Below are positions 11,937 through 22,400 of a DNA stretch of 64,000 bases, in pieces. The notes under the pieces were generated by a model. It was not told where the DNA came from. It made no database searches and saw nothing but the letters and a program-made list of their open reading frames with translations. Positions within the stretch are counted from its first letter, which is position 1; each line of letters starts with the position of its first letter. Both the position numbers and the translations under genes were made by a program. The stretch comes from Bretschneidera sinensis (lineage: Eukaryota > Streptophyta > Magnoliopsida > Brassicales > Akaniaceae): the NCBI GenBank assembly GCA_023935145.1, contig CM043700.1:28714501-28778500 (forward strand), given 5' to 3'.

Positions 11937-12456
11937 TGTTAGAATGGATCATAACAAGATCGTACATTGATTGAGTAATAACCATAAAACAATAAAGTAA
12001 GATAAAAAAGGAGACAACAAATTTACATGGTTCGGCTTAAAGCCTACGTCCACGAGCAGAGGCCAGAAGCAAAATTTTACTATAGTAAGAGAATATACAA
12101 AGAGTGTTTACAAAATTGGCTTTAGCCAATACACACAATCTCACAGTTTCTCTCTTAACTTCTCTTTCTTCTTGATTTTTTTATGTGAATACTTCATGTT
12201 GGAATGCCTTTTATAGGCTCACAAAAAGTCCAAAGGACAAACATCAATGGATGGTCATCATTTTATTACCCAATTGCACCAAAGTGGATACTTTTGACCC
12301 TTCAAATTGAGCCACAAAAATTGCACCAAAGTGAGTACTTTGTCATCCACCATAGCCTAAAGTGAGTTTTACTTTTGACCCAAAAATTGAGCCACAAATT
12401 ATGCAAGAAAGTGGACTCAACTTTTGGCACCACTAATTCAAGGCAATAATTCAATA
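11937..12456 (-). repeat. 5' LTR of Copia element 1
   Basis: 520 bp. The first base pair is decayed (TATTG instead of TGTTG on the minus strand), while the inner end CTAACA is intact and precedes the PBS. It is bounded outside by the TSD copy at 12457-12461. Confidence 0.9.
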
Positions 12457-12536
12457 GCATCCAACCCCATCAGCAATCCAACCACTGATTAGAGATCCAA
12501 TGAGTGCACTGCCCAAACACATACTCACCACCAGAC
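12457..12536 (-). pseudogene. pGlcT2: 5' half of the interrupted pGlcT2 exon, including the other TSD copy
   Basis: Encodes LVVSMCLGSALIGSLISGWI and then ADGVG, after which the reading frame runs straight into the LTR. Bases 12457-12461 (GATGC on the coding strand) are the second target-site copy and differ from GACGC by one C-to-T change. The acceptor is at 12538-12537, and the preceding exon (12709-12642) ends in phase with it. Confidence 0.9.
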
Positions 12537-13436
12537 CTTCATTTAACATCAAGGTATAAAACATATCATATATAGAGACCATGATGTAGAAATAGATGCC
12601 AAAGTAGAGCCGAAAAAGAAGGAAAATTGACTATGTGACACCTTCTGCCAAGGTATTCCCACTAAAGCCAAGATCCAAAGAGATGCTTTCAAATGGTTCA
12701 TTGGCTACTCTGTACATAACAAAAAATGTGCAACAACAGCCAACTCATTGGTTCACAACTAATGACAATATGTTAAGAATATGGAAGACAACTAAGATTA
12801 AATTGAAGGTGGTAGCCAATTAAGAATGAAGAGATAGTTGCCACCAGGACTTGTGGGAAAGAATGTTTCCATGGAGGATTTGTAGTTTCTGGATCCATAC
12901 CATTCTGCAAAAGAGCTAAAAGAAAATGCAAGAATGAAGCCAAATTATTATTGCAAATGACTCAGAGATATTCATAATTCTAAATTAAGCAATGTATTAT
13001 CTTCTCAAATACCACCTAATTATGCTGCTCACAAGATGTTATATTTTCTCATATAACTCCCCACTTTTGGCTTTTTAATTTGTTCTTTCATTTTTCTTGA
13101 TCAATCACGATACTTTTAATGACTGAACTATGAGCGGAACAAAAGAAGTCGATGATTGATAAATCTGATGTCCCTAAAAAGAAATGTAACCAAATCCCAA
13201 GATTCTGCTGATGCTTCTAATTTGCTTTCATTAAAGTCAATGAAACATACCAATTCACAAACAAAGTGCGTGCAAGGGTGCAAAAGTCTGAGTGTGCATG
13301 CATGCCTATGTTATGTATTCAGTTAGTGTCTCATATAATCAGTGGAAAACTATAGTGGATCTGTTAAATCAAACATAATGGCAATGACTGAGTAAGATTT
13401 AACAAAATATAACTCCAATGGACAATAATGTTTTAC

Positions 13437-13568
13437 CTGAGTTCTCTTCTACATCAGCTGCATTTGAATAATCTCTAAATGACATTCTCTTGTATGTCGA
13501 GGATACTTCCCATTGGTATCCCACATGCCAAACTTACTGCAGCCAGCCTTCCATCCAAATCACCTGAT
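13437..13568 (-). other. pGlcT2: First coding exon of pGlcT2-like gene with 5' UTR part
   Basis: The acceptor at 13570-13569 opens this exon. The first in-frame ATG (13485-13483) gives MSFRDYSNAADVEENS, which aligns with the N-terminus of Arabidopsis pGlcT2 (YKR-x-S-x-RDYS). Homology begins a few codons upstream (TYKR), but an in-frame TAA lies further up. An out-of-frame ATG (…GGCATGTGG…) suggests a one-base loss from an older longer start. The donor is at 13436-13435. Start choice is therefore uncertain. Confidence 0.6.
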
Positions 13569-13819
13569 CTGGAGAGTTGCAAGATCACACTGTCACATCA
13601 AATTATCAACAGTCAATTAAATTTTCACACCAACTTCCTATTTTCAAGCACTAAACTTCAATTACTAGAGTTTTCTAATAAACTAAATTGATTGACAAAA
13701 ATCTAATAGAATTTCACTTCAGGTCAACCCAAACAAACATGTCATATGTTTTCAAGTTTTAACTCCTTTGCTGTTCCCTCCCTCCTCCCTTCAGTGACCG
13801 CTATTGTACTTCAATTTTT

Positions 13820-14574
13820 TGTAAGAATTTAAATATAATTTAAACATGCTAACCAACTTAAATAGCATATAGATTAAATGCGGAATTATAAAGACCGTAA
13901 ACATACCTTCAGCCATTGAAGCTTTTCACTTACACAATCCATTATTATCTTGATATTGGTTCTTCTAGACTCTCAGAACTCTCTTCAATTGATGGTATAT
14001 GAAAGAAAAATGAGAAATCCCGAGTCTAGGAATCAAACCTGTATTTATACATGTTCTTCCATCAAGAACATCCGTCTTTATTCCATACGCTTGTTACCAC
14101 AATCAATGGATGGCCAAAAGGTTAAACATGGACCATATATAGGTTGGTTACATATACTTTATACTCTCAATACAACTATTGAGAATATGAACCAACATAC
14201 CTTAAGCATACACCTTGTGTTTTCTCTCTAACACTCTAACTATTCATATGCTCTGTGGTTATCCTATTTATAGGAGAAATGCACTAAGAATAATTGAATT
14301 AATTTGGTCATAATTAATTCTTGGTGGAGCATAATTGCCTCCACTTAATTGCCACAATTAATGTTTGAATTTATTACATTTACCTCCATTTAATTGCCAC
14401 AATTAATGCATGAATTTATTATATCTACCTCCACTTAATTGTCACAATTAATACTTGAATTTATTTGGCCACAATTAATTCTTTGTGGAGCTTAATGGCC
14501 TTCACTTAATGGCCACAATTGACTCCACCATATTGAAATGGCCTCCACTTAATGGCCATCATGAATTTATTACA
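13820..14574 (-). repeat. 3' LTR of Copia element 2
   Basis: 755 bp with complete TG...CA ends, clearly the partner of 20399-21152 with scattered substitutions. Its outer edge abuts TTTTT at 13815-13819. It lies only about 250 bp upstream of the pGlcT2 exon at 13568-13437. Confidence 0.9.
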
Positions 14575-14870
14575 TTCTCCCACTTGGTCTATATGTTTAA
14601 CCTAACTTAAATCCATTGATATATTTTTAAGAAGTAAATACATGAATCATGGCGATCAGTCCTCTAAGAGTGAATATTACCTTCCATGTATTACGATGCA
14701 TTTAGTTCCTCAAGTATTATTCTTCATGTGGTAACATTTCTTAATGAATAAACCCTACATTTATTCTTGGTCCTTTACAGACGAATTTTCTCAAAGAAAT
14801 TAAGGTGCACATGAATATGAGAAAACATCTAAATATGTAAGAGTTTCATTAATAAACTGTATGTATACAC

Positions 14871-15347
14871 TTACAAAGTGGAACCAAGTGCCATTTTCTC
14901 TACATGATCCTTGAATTTCAGAGGTGGCATGCCTTTAGTCAAAGGATCAGCGATCATCAATTCAGTGCTAATGTGTTCAATGACCACTTTCTTTTCTTTT
15001 ACACATTCTCTTATGGCTAAATACTTAATGTCGATGTGTTTACTTCGACTTTCACTTTTATTGTTCTTAGCCATAAAGACAGCAGTTGAATTATCGCAGA
15101 AAATTCTCAATGGCCTAGATATAGAATCCATGATTCTAAGCTCAGAAATGAAACTCCTAAGCCATACACCATGTGAAGTGGCCTCAAAACAGGAGATGAA
15201 CTCGACTTCCATAGTAGAAGTAGCAGTCAATGTCTGCTTAACACTCCTCCAAGAAACAGCTCCACTGACCATCAGAAAAATGTACCCTGATGTTGATTTA
15301 CGTGAATCAACATAGCCAGCAAAGTCTGAATCAGAGTAGCCAATCAC
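14871..15347 (-). pseudogene. pol: RNase H domain of Copia element 2
   Basis: IGYSDSDFAGYVDSRKSTSG, GAVSWRSVKQTLTATSTMEVEF, LRIFCDNSTAVFMA and KHIDIKYLAIRE define the Copia RNase HI. ELMIADPLTKGMPPLKF is the usual C-terminus. The upstream link to RT (15348-15587) is out of frame with further stops. Confidence 0.88.
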
Positions 15348-15587
15348 ATCCAGATTGTCCGTCTATCTATATATAAGCTTGTAGTTTTTAGTTCCTTGAA
15401 GATACCTCATTACTTTCTGTGCAGCTCTCTAGTGGTCTATACCTGGGTTACTCTGATATCGCCCTAGCATCCCTACAACAAATGCAATGTCAGGTCTAGT
15501 GCAGACCTGAGCATACATAAGGCTTCCGACTGCAGAAGCATATGGAATGTTCTTCATGGATTCCCTCTCAAAATCGTTCTTCGGGCA

Positions 15588-16418
15588 TTAGTTCAAATTG
15601 AACCTATCACCCTTCACAATGGGAGCTACACGTGGTGAACAATCTATCATCCGAAATCTCTCTAAAACTTTGTTGATATAGGTTTCTTGTAATAGACCTA
15701 AAACACCTCGAGGTCTATCTCTATGGATCTCAAGGCCAATGACATAAGATGGCTCACCCATATCTTTCATATCAAAATTTTTAGAGGGAAATTGTTTTAC
15801 CTCATGCAGCAAGCCCTTATCATTGGTTGCAAGTAAAATGTCATTCACATATAAAACAAGAAAACAAATTTTACTCCCATTGACCTTCTGGTATATACAT
15901 TAATCCATGAGGTTTTCAACAAAACCTAATGAAGAAATTACTTCATGGAATTTATAATACCATTGACGGGAGGCTTGTTTTAAACTGTATATGGATTTCT
16001 TAAGCTTGCAAACCAAATGTTTACCATCATTAGAGGAGAAAACTTCAGGTTGTTTCATATAAACTTCCTCCTCTAGATCTTCATTAAGAAATGCGGTTTT
16101 CACATCCATTTGTTGCAGCTCAAGGTCAAAATGAGCAACTAATGCCAAAATAATATGAAGAGAATCTTTCTTAGATACAGGAGAGAAAGTCTCCGTGTAA
16201 TCGATTCCTTCTTTTTGAGTAAATCCCTTAGCAATGAGTCTCGCTTTGTTTCTCTCAATGTTACCTAATGAATCTTTCTTGGTCTTAAAGTCCCATCTAC
16301 AACCAATGACCTTCGCTCCATTAGGCAGCTCTACAAGATCCCAGACTCCGTTGCTTTTCATGGAATTCATCTCTTCCTTCATGGCATCGTGCCACAAGGT
16401 TGACTCTTTGCAACTCAT
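15588..16418 (-). pseudogene. pol: Reverse transcriptase of Copia element 2, catalytic motif altered
   Basis: The 16418-15900 part covers WDLVELPNGAKVIGCRW, NKARLIAKGFTQKEGIDY, MDVKTAFLNEDLEEEVYMKQ and LKKSIYSLKQASRQWYYKF, then stops at TAA (15901-15899). The 15848-15588 part continues. Across the gap the minus strand encodes VLYVNDILLATND: the catalytic YVDD has become YVND. The element cannot make active RT as it stands. Confidence 0.88.
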
Positions 16419-16472
16419 AGCCTGTGAAAAGGGTTCAGGATCATTTTTGGCTCCAAAATTATAGTTATATTC

Positions 16473-16742
16473 TTATAGATACACAATATAATCACTAAGA
16501 ATTACTGATCTCCTGACTCTAGTAGATTTTCTTAATGTTATACCAATGTCTCCCAGGGAAGCTTGTGGTTCAACTGGTTGTTCAAGAACTTGTGGTATTT
16601 CCTGAACTACTTGATCTATTAGAATGTTGTCAGCAGCTTGTGGAACCTCAATGATCGATTGGTTGTCAGCAGCTTGTGGAACCTCAATGATCAATTGGTT
16701 AACACGAGCTTGTACTTGAGGCGTGTTATGAACTATAACCAA
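16473..16742 (-). pseudogene. pol: Integrase-RT linker of Copia element 2 with an in-frame repeat
   Basis: A short frame with two in-frame copies of a 13-residue unit (N-Q-[LS]-IIEVPQAAD), visible in DNA as a 39-bp direct repeat at about 16629-16706. It ends in LRKSTRVRRSVILSDYIVYL, the conserved RRS-x-R motif just before Copia RT. Confidence 0.75.
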
Positions 16743-17077
16743 TTTATTATTTGATGAAGGTTAAGATTCTGTATGATCATGTGCAAGAACTAAGTTCCTG
16801 AACCGATCCCTCCCACTGATCATGTTATTCTCTAAAAACTTAGCATTTCTTGATTCCACAATCCTAGTAGTATGTGTTGGACAATAAAACCTGTAATCCT
16901 TGGACATTTCGGTATATCCAACGAAATACCCACTAATAGTCCTCGGATCTAGTTTCTCTCTTGTGGGTTATAAATCATCACCTCAGACGGACATCTCCAA
17001 ACGCACATATGTCGCAAACTCGGTTTCCAACCTTTCCATAATTCAAATGGTGTCTTAGTAACAGTCTTGGTTGGAAC

Positions 17078-18800
17078 TCAGTTTAATATATACGCAGCCG
17101 TCTTTAGTGCTTCAGTCCACAAGGATGTAGAAAGGTTGGAGTTGCTAAGCATACTCCGCACCATGTCCATCAATGTTCGGTTTTTTCTTTCTGCAACACC
17201 ATTCTGGTCCGAGGAACCAGGCATAGTGTATTGGGCAATAATCCTATGTTCTTGAAGAAACTTGGCAAAAAGGCCATGTACTTTTCCACTTTCTGTGTAT
17301 CTACCATAATATTCTCCACCTCTATCGGATCTCACAATTTGTATTTGCTTTCCGCATTGGTTCTCAACTTCAGCTTTAAAAACTTTAAAGGCATCCAATG
17401 CTTCATTTTTCTTATGTAGCAAATAGATATACATATATCGTGAGTAATTATCGATAAAAGTGACGAAATATTTTTGACCATGTGCGTCTATGTCTGGACA
17501 ACATATATCAGTATGAATTATTTCTAATATGTCCGAACTCCTATTAGAACCTTTCTTGGACTTGTTGGTCTGTTTTCCCTTAATGCAGTCCACACAAGTT
17601 TCAAAATCAGTATAATCTAGAGTACTAAGTACATCTTCATTCACTAATCTTTTAATTCTTTCTATGGAGATATGTCCTAATCTCCGGTGCCATAATATAG
17701 AGGAGTCCTCATTAATATTACACCTTTTAACGCTAGTGTGAACATGAATTGAATTATAAGTGGCATCATTTTGTAAATAAAGACGATAAAGACCATCAGA
17801 CAAAATACTATTCCCAACACAATCAGTTTTATAAAATAAACTGAAAGATATGTCTTGAAAATTAAAGGAATATCCAAATGGTATAGGTTTAGAAACATAA
17901 ATCAAGTTTCGTAGGAAACTTGGTACATAAAAGGTCATTTTCAATTTTAAAATAAATCCACTACTTAAAGTTAAAATGCAAGTTCCAATCACCTCCACAT
18001 GTGAGCCCATTTTGTTGCCTGATAAGATGCTTTGCTCACTTCTCACTGGCTTCCTTAGGTTTTGTATACCTTGCAATGAGTTTACAATATGGACTGTAGA
18101 TCCAGAATCAATCCACCAGGTGTTAATATTAACATTAACCATATTAGATTCATAACAAACAAACGAGGTTGATTCTAATATGTCCTTCCCACGGGTAGTA
18201 GCCAGCATTGCACTCTTACCCAATTCTATCACAAGCCTCTCTTCTTCTTGAACACACATGGTCATTAATTCATTGATTGACCATTGGTCTTTATGTGTGT
18301 TGTACGAGACTTTGAAAGGTCTGTACTTAGTTGGAAGGGTGCTCAGAATGTAGTGCACCAGGAAGGACTCTGATATATCAACCTCGAGTTTCTTAAGTTG
18401 AGCCACAATGTCATGCATTTGCATTATGTGCTCACACACACCTTTTACGCTGGTGAGTCTGAGGGATGATAATCTCATTATCAGGGTGCTTGCTAATGCC
18501 TTTTCTGAAGTGACGAATTGATCGACAATGGCTTTCAGCAAATCACGCACTTTCTCATGCTGGTCGACAGAACCACGTACACCAGCAGTTATCTTAGTCT
18601 TGATAAACATCACACTGAGCCGATTGGATCGCTCATATAGCGTGACGACAGCTGGAGTGCTGTTATCGGTGATTTTCGGTGGTTCGTCCTTCCTAATAGC
18701 ATAATCTATGTCCATCCACCCTAGATGAAGGAGAATCCTCTCCTTCCATACCTTATAGTTATCTCCCCTAAGTTCGAGTATGTCATAATGGATATCAGAG
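17078..18800 (-). pseudogene. gag-pol: gag, protease and integrase of Copia element 2
   Basis: The open frame runs to 17078 from upstream of the Met at 18715; preceding codons (NYKVWKERILLHLGW) also match the gag family. Gag (DIDYAIRKDEPPK onwards) is followed directly by SFVCYESN and then the protease WWIDSGSTVHI. The CCHC zinc knuckle normally between them is absent. The gag-pre-integrase block (SSILWHRRLGHISIERIKRL) and the integrase core follow, with Asp at IHTDICCPD, Asp at RSDRGGEYYGRY and Glu in QNGVAERKNRTL. The frame breaks at 17078 (YILN). No function is expected. Confidence 0.92.
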
Positions 18801-20398
18801 AAACTAGTGGGTTGAGAAACTGCATAAAGTTCAAAAGCTTATGTCAAGATTTGAGGCCTTATTTTCTAAATTGCATGTTTTACCAATGTAAAAACACGCT
18901 GAAATTGAATCTAATTTCATTAAAAATTACCTGTGGGCTAAATTTTTAATTCAATAAGATTCTTTATACTTTATGATAGATTTTATCAAACTATTTTTAC
19001 TAAATTCATAATGTATATTATGATTACAGTTTGATGTTTTTCTATCTTTAAACTTTATGATAAAATTATTAAATTAATTCTTCTTAACTCCTGTGGGTAA
19101 ATTAAGAAAAAATAATTTTAATATATTATCATAATTAATTATATTAACATAATAAAATCCTTGTGGGGTAAAATCATTATATTTATATAATTAATTACAA
19201 TTAATGTCCATTAAGTGATCCTAATCCACTTAATATATAATTTTATATAATTAAAGATGTTGTGGCTACTCCTTAAATATTTAAAATTATATGGTTCACT
19301 AGACATTTATATTTACTATATTTTAGGGTATACTTAATGCCTAAGAACAATTACGCAGTAACACAATAGGCAATCACTAAGAGTGCTCCCAGGATAATTA
19401 GTCGGGACAAAGCCTCATTAAAAACCAGAATCCTTAGACAGAGCATTGTCTCAGATCATGCCGTCTTATGCTAACTACAAATTGTTTATGAATTATTCAT
19501 AATTTTTAACTTAATTGTTCATATTAATATATTATGAACCTTAATGTGTTATGCACAAATTAAGTTTTATGAGAATAACCTAAGTTTACATAATCTAACA
19601 ATATATAAACTTAATAATATGTTATCATATGTAAATAAAATTCTCATAAATAAAACATAAATTGCATAATTAAACATAATATTATGCACTTAATTTAATT
19701 CATTGCATAAAATAAACTCATTATAAAAGTATGAATTGAAAAACAAAAAACATACTAAAAATGAGCATTTAATCAAATTGCATATATAGAACTAACATAA
19801 ATAGTATATATGCATAATCTTAATTTGAGCAAAATAATCCCCAAAATTAAAAATACATGCTCAACATTAAATTATTTATGCACGAAAACTATTTAAACTT
19901 AAATTGCATGCATAACTAAAAAAAAGTTATACATACATAACACATAATTTTAAGCACATAAATAAAATAAATACTTATAAGGGTTCATAAACTTTATTTT
20001 TGCAAATAATTACAAATCATATGCAATATAGTGAAAATCCATAAAATTAGGCAAAAAATCTTGAACTTCCAAATATACATAGTATTTCTGGAAAATTACC
20101 GAATTTGGAAATTGCAAGATATTTTCCTAAACCAATTGTCTTCAACCTTCAGTCGGGTTGTTTTTTACCCGTTTTCAAAACCCAACTAAATCTTGGCTTC
20201 CAGGATACCAAGGCAATATTTTTAAAACTAAAAAATATTAAAAATCAATTTTCCTAATGATTTCTAATATTATTTTTCATCAAAAAAAATATTCAAAAAA
20301 CAAACTTTGAAATCAAATTATTTTTCGGGTATAAATCGAAAGTATTACAGATTGCTTAATACTTCAAGGCAAAGGCAAACAATGCTCTAATACCAAAA

Positions 20399-21152
20399 TA
20401 TTATAACTTAAATATAATCTAAACATGCTAAACAACTTAAATAGCATATAGATTAAATGTGAAATTATAAAGACCGTAAACATACCTCCAGCCATTGAAG
20501 TTTTTCACTTACACAATCTGTTATTCTCTCGATATTGGTTCTTCTAGACTCTCAGAACTCTCTTCAATTGATGGTGTATGAAAGAAAAATGAATAATCTC
20601 GAGTCTAGGGACCAAACCTGTATTTATACATGTTCTTCCATCAAGAACGTTCGTCCGTATTCCATACGCTTGTTACCACAATCAATGGATGGCCAAAGGG
20701 TTAAACATGGACCATATATAGGTTGGTTACATATACCTTATACTCTTAATACAACCATTGAGAATATGAACCAACATACCTTAACTATACACCTTGTGTT
20801 TTCTCTCTAACACTCTAACTATTCATATGCTCTATGGTTATCCTATTTATAGGAGAAATGCACTAAGAATAATTGAATTAATTTGGCCACAATTAATTCT
20901 TAGTGGAGCATAATTGCCTCCACTTAATTGCCACAATTAATGCTTGAATTTATTACATCTACCTCCATTTAATTGCTACAATTAATGCTTGAATTTATTA
21001 CATCTACCTCCACTTAATTGCCACAATTAATGCTGAATTTATTTGGCCACAATTAATTCTTTGTGAAGCTTAATGGCCTTCACTTAATGGCCACAATTGA
21101 CTCCATCATATTGAAATGGCCTCCACTTAATGGTCATCATGAATTTATTACA
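20399..21152 (-). repeat. 5' LTR of Copia element 2
   Basis: 754 bp, starting TGTAATAAATTC on the minus strand; its inner end is TAATA where the other LTR has the regular TTACA. It contains several diverged copies of a 50-60-bp unit with CCACTTAATTGCCACAATTAA (20 of these bases recur in each copy), so the LTR itself has internal tandem repeats. Confidence 0.9.
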
Positions 21153-22145
21153 TTTTTCACTTATTTGAGACTCGATAAGAGCTTCCAATAAGAAAATTTG
21201 TTAACACTTACTGTAAATTGCCAAACACACTGGTAAACAATCACATTTGTAAGTGAAGTTCCGAGATATATGACTAAAGCTTGAAATATCTTTAGCTCAT
21301 TATACACATATAGAATCAAATTGGATTCCTAAAGAAAAAAATGGGATGGGAGAAAGACTAGCGGAAAATGTTAAGCATATCAATCTTAAATTGCGTGATG
21401 TTAGAGTGGTGCATATTTCACGGGCGGGATTAGGAGGCAACACTCCGAAAATTTCAGGCCTCTACATGTTTTGGATCTGTTGCTTGGCGGTTTGGGCTTA
21501 AGCCTATGAACAACAATGATTTTGCAACTCTAATTAAGATGTCTTAAGTTGTATATAAATATATAAATACTTTTTATGTACTGAATGCACATTGTAACGA
21601 GAGATTCACATTGTAATAGATATTTATGAGTTTGATAATAGTGAAATTTCTGACAAGACGTAGCATTATTTTGAGACGAGGATATACAGGTCTTGAATCG
21701 TTCACGTGATGCGAAAAGTGAAGGACAAGCTAGCCATCGGTTCGATTGCTTAGAAAATAAAGGGAAAACACAAAATTTAACCCGACACAATAATCGAACA
21801 TTCGATCTAACATCATTTTGAGTTGATTTTTTCAGCAACTAAACAAATGGAAAAAGAAAAACAGAGGGTATCCGAACCGAACTAAACCACTACGATTTAT
21901 ATGGAGTAATCATCCCAAAGTTAATCCAAATCCAAACATAAAACTTGACAACTAAATAAATGAACCATCAATTGAAAAGAGAAGAAAAATCAGCCAAACA
22001 AATGCAAAATTAGCTTTTATTCGACTAAACAGGTAACAAGCAATAAATGATATGGAGTTAATTACCCCGATTAAGCTTCGATCATTAAACGACAAAGACG
22101 AGATCTAAAATACGAAATCAGTGGAAAAATTTTGATGACACTCAC

Positions 22146-22400
22146 ATGAAGGAAACGAAATTTCACGAGAGAATTAAAATGTTAAAATAATAAAATAGTT
22201 TTGGAGAGGATTCCTGTTGGAGTTTTAGTGTATAAGAGAACAAAACCACGGTCCGTGCTATCGTACGCAGCTGTGTGGTGATTTAAGGAGAGAGGGAGAA
22301 GCTGGAAAAAGCAGGGAAAGAGACAAACCGAAAACAGCTGCGTAAAAGTATCATTAAAGAAGTAACAAGAAATCGTTTTCAGGATTATTATGATATTACT
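22146..22400 (-). other. pGlcT2: Probable non-coding first exon (5' UTR) and promoter-proximal region of pGlcT2-like gene
   Basis: On the minus strand this stretch is a CT-rich, leader-like sequence ending at a strong donor (CAT|GTGAGTG, donor at 22145-22144). The next exon on that strand with an acceptor is 13568-13437, so the 5' UTR intron would be about 8.6 kb, most of it the Copia element at 13820-21152. The 5' limit is a guess; no clear TATA box was picked out. This is inferred from position and splice signals, not homology. Confidence 0.4.

Larger units (their letters stand above)
7051..12456 (-). mobile_element. Copia retrotransposon 1 (Tnt1/Tork-like), degenerate, inserted in a pGlcT2 exon
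   Basis: A 5.4-kb element in the same orientation as the host gene. The 5' LTR is 11937-12456 and the 3' LTR is 7051-7597; an iMet-tRNA-type PBS (11922-11934) and a purine tract (7598-7609) are present. Order is gag, protease, integrase, reverse transcriptase, RNase H, as in Copia, and the protein sequences resemble tobacco Tnt1. The TSD is GACGC/GATGC. The coding region is broken by frameshifts, stop codons and a 185-bp internal duplication. By eye the two LTRs differ at about 25 sites plus two indels over about 520 bp, mostly C/T and G/A changes, which points to an insertion of roughly a million years or more rather than a fresh one. It belongs to the same family as the partial element at 61250-64000. 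Confidence 0.93.
2483..13485 (-). pseudogene. pGlcT2: Plastidic glucose transporter 2-like gene (MFS sugar porter), split by a retrotransposon in an exon
   Basis: A 13-exon sugar porter closest to Arabidopsis pGlcT2, a plastid-envelope glucose carrier. Coding exons (- strand, 5' to 3'): 13485-13437, 12915-~12804, 12709-12642, 12536-12457 plus 7045-6993 (one exon split by an insertion), 6299-6200, 6090-5978, 5881-5788, 5280-5127, 4389-4246, 4163-4090, 3686-3598, 3119-3005, 2665-2483. Phases join to about 475 residues; the family is usually about 490. Recognisable segments include TTNPPWKHSFPQV, NEPFESISLDLGF, the GWIADGVG-RRAFQL loop, LFALQQLSGINAVFYFSS, MDKLGRK, FALGAGPVPSLLLPE and METKGKSLQEIE at the C-terminus. 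Two lesions are visible. A Copia element sits in the fourth exon, in the conserved loop between helices 2 and 3. The donor expected after GYHL (~12804) reads CA-AT instead of GG-GT. All other exons are open with good GT-AG sites, so inactivation looks recent, or this is one insertion allele. Confidence 0.88.
13820..21152 (-). mobile_element. Copia retrotransposon 2, degenerate, in the pGlcT2 5' UTR intron
   Basis: A 7.3-kb element with LTRs 20399-21152 (5') and 13820-14574 (3'), TSD TTTTT (13815-13819 and 21153-21157), PBS TGGTATTAGAGC (20384-20395, minus strand) and a purine tract AGTGGGAGAA next to the 3' LTR. The gag-PR-INT frame occupies 18715-17078, RT 16418-15588 and RNase H 15347-14871. 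Its proteins belong to a Copia lineage different from elements 1 and 3. The roughly 1.5 kb between the 5' LTR and gag (18950-20383) is AT-rich leader without coding signal. Stops, frameshifts, a missing zinc knuckle and a mutated RT motif make it non-autonomous. Confidence 0.93.

Noticed and set aside
12780..12806. AT-AC (U12-type) intron after pGlcT2 exon 2
   Set aside because: The junction has AT but not the U12 donor consensus ATATCCTT, and the acceptor ends in AG.
14911..15315. 134-codon open frame on + strand
   Set aside because: Antisense shadow of the element 2 RNase H domain, which is clearly coding on the minus strand.
16629..16706. CRISPR-like repeat array
   Set aside because: Only two adjacent repeats within a retrotransposon reading frame, in a plant genome.
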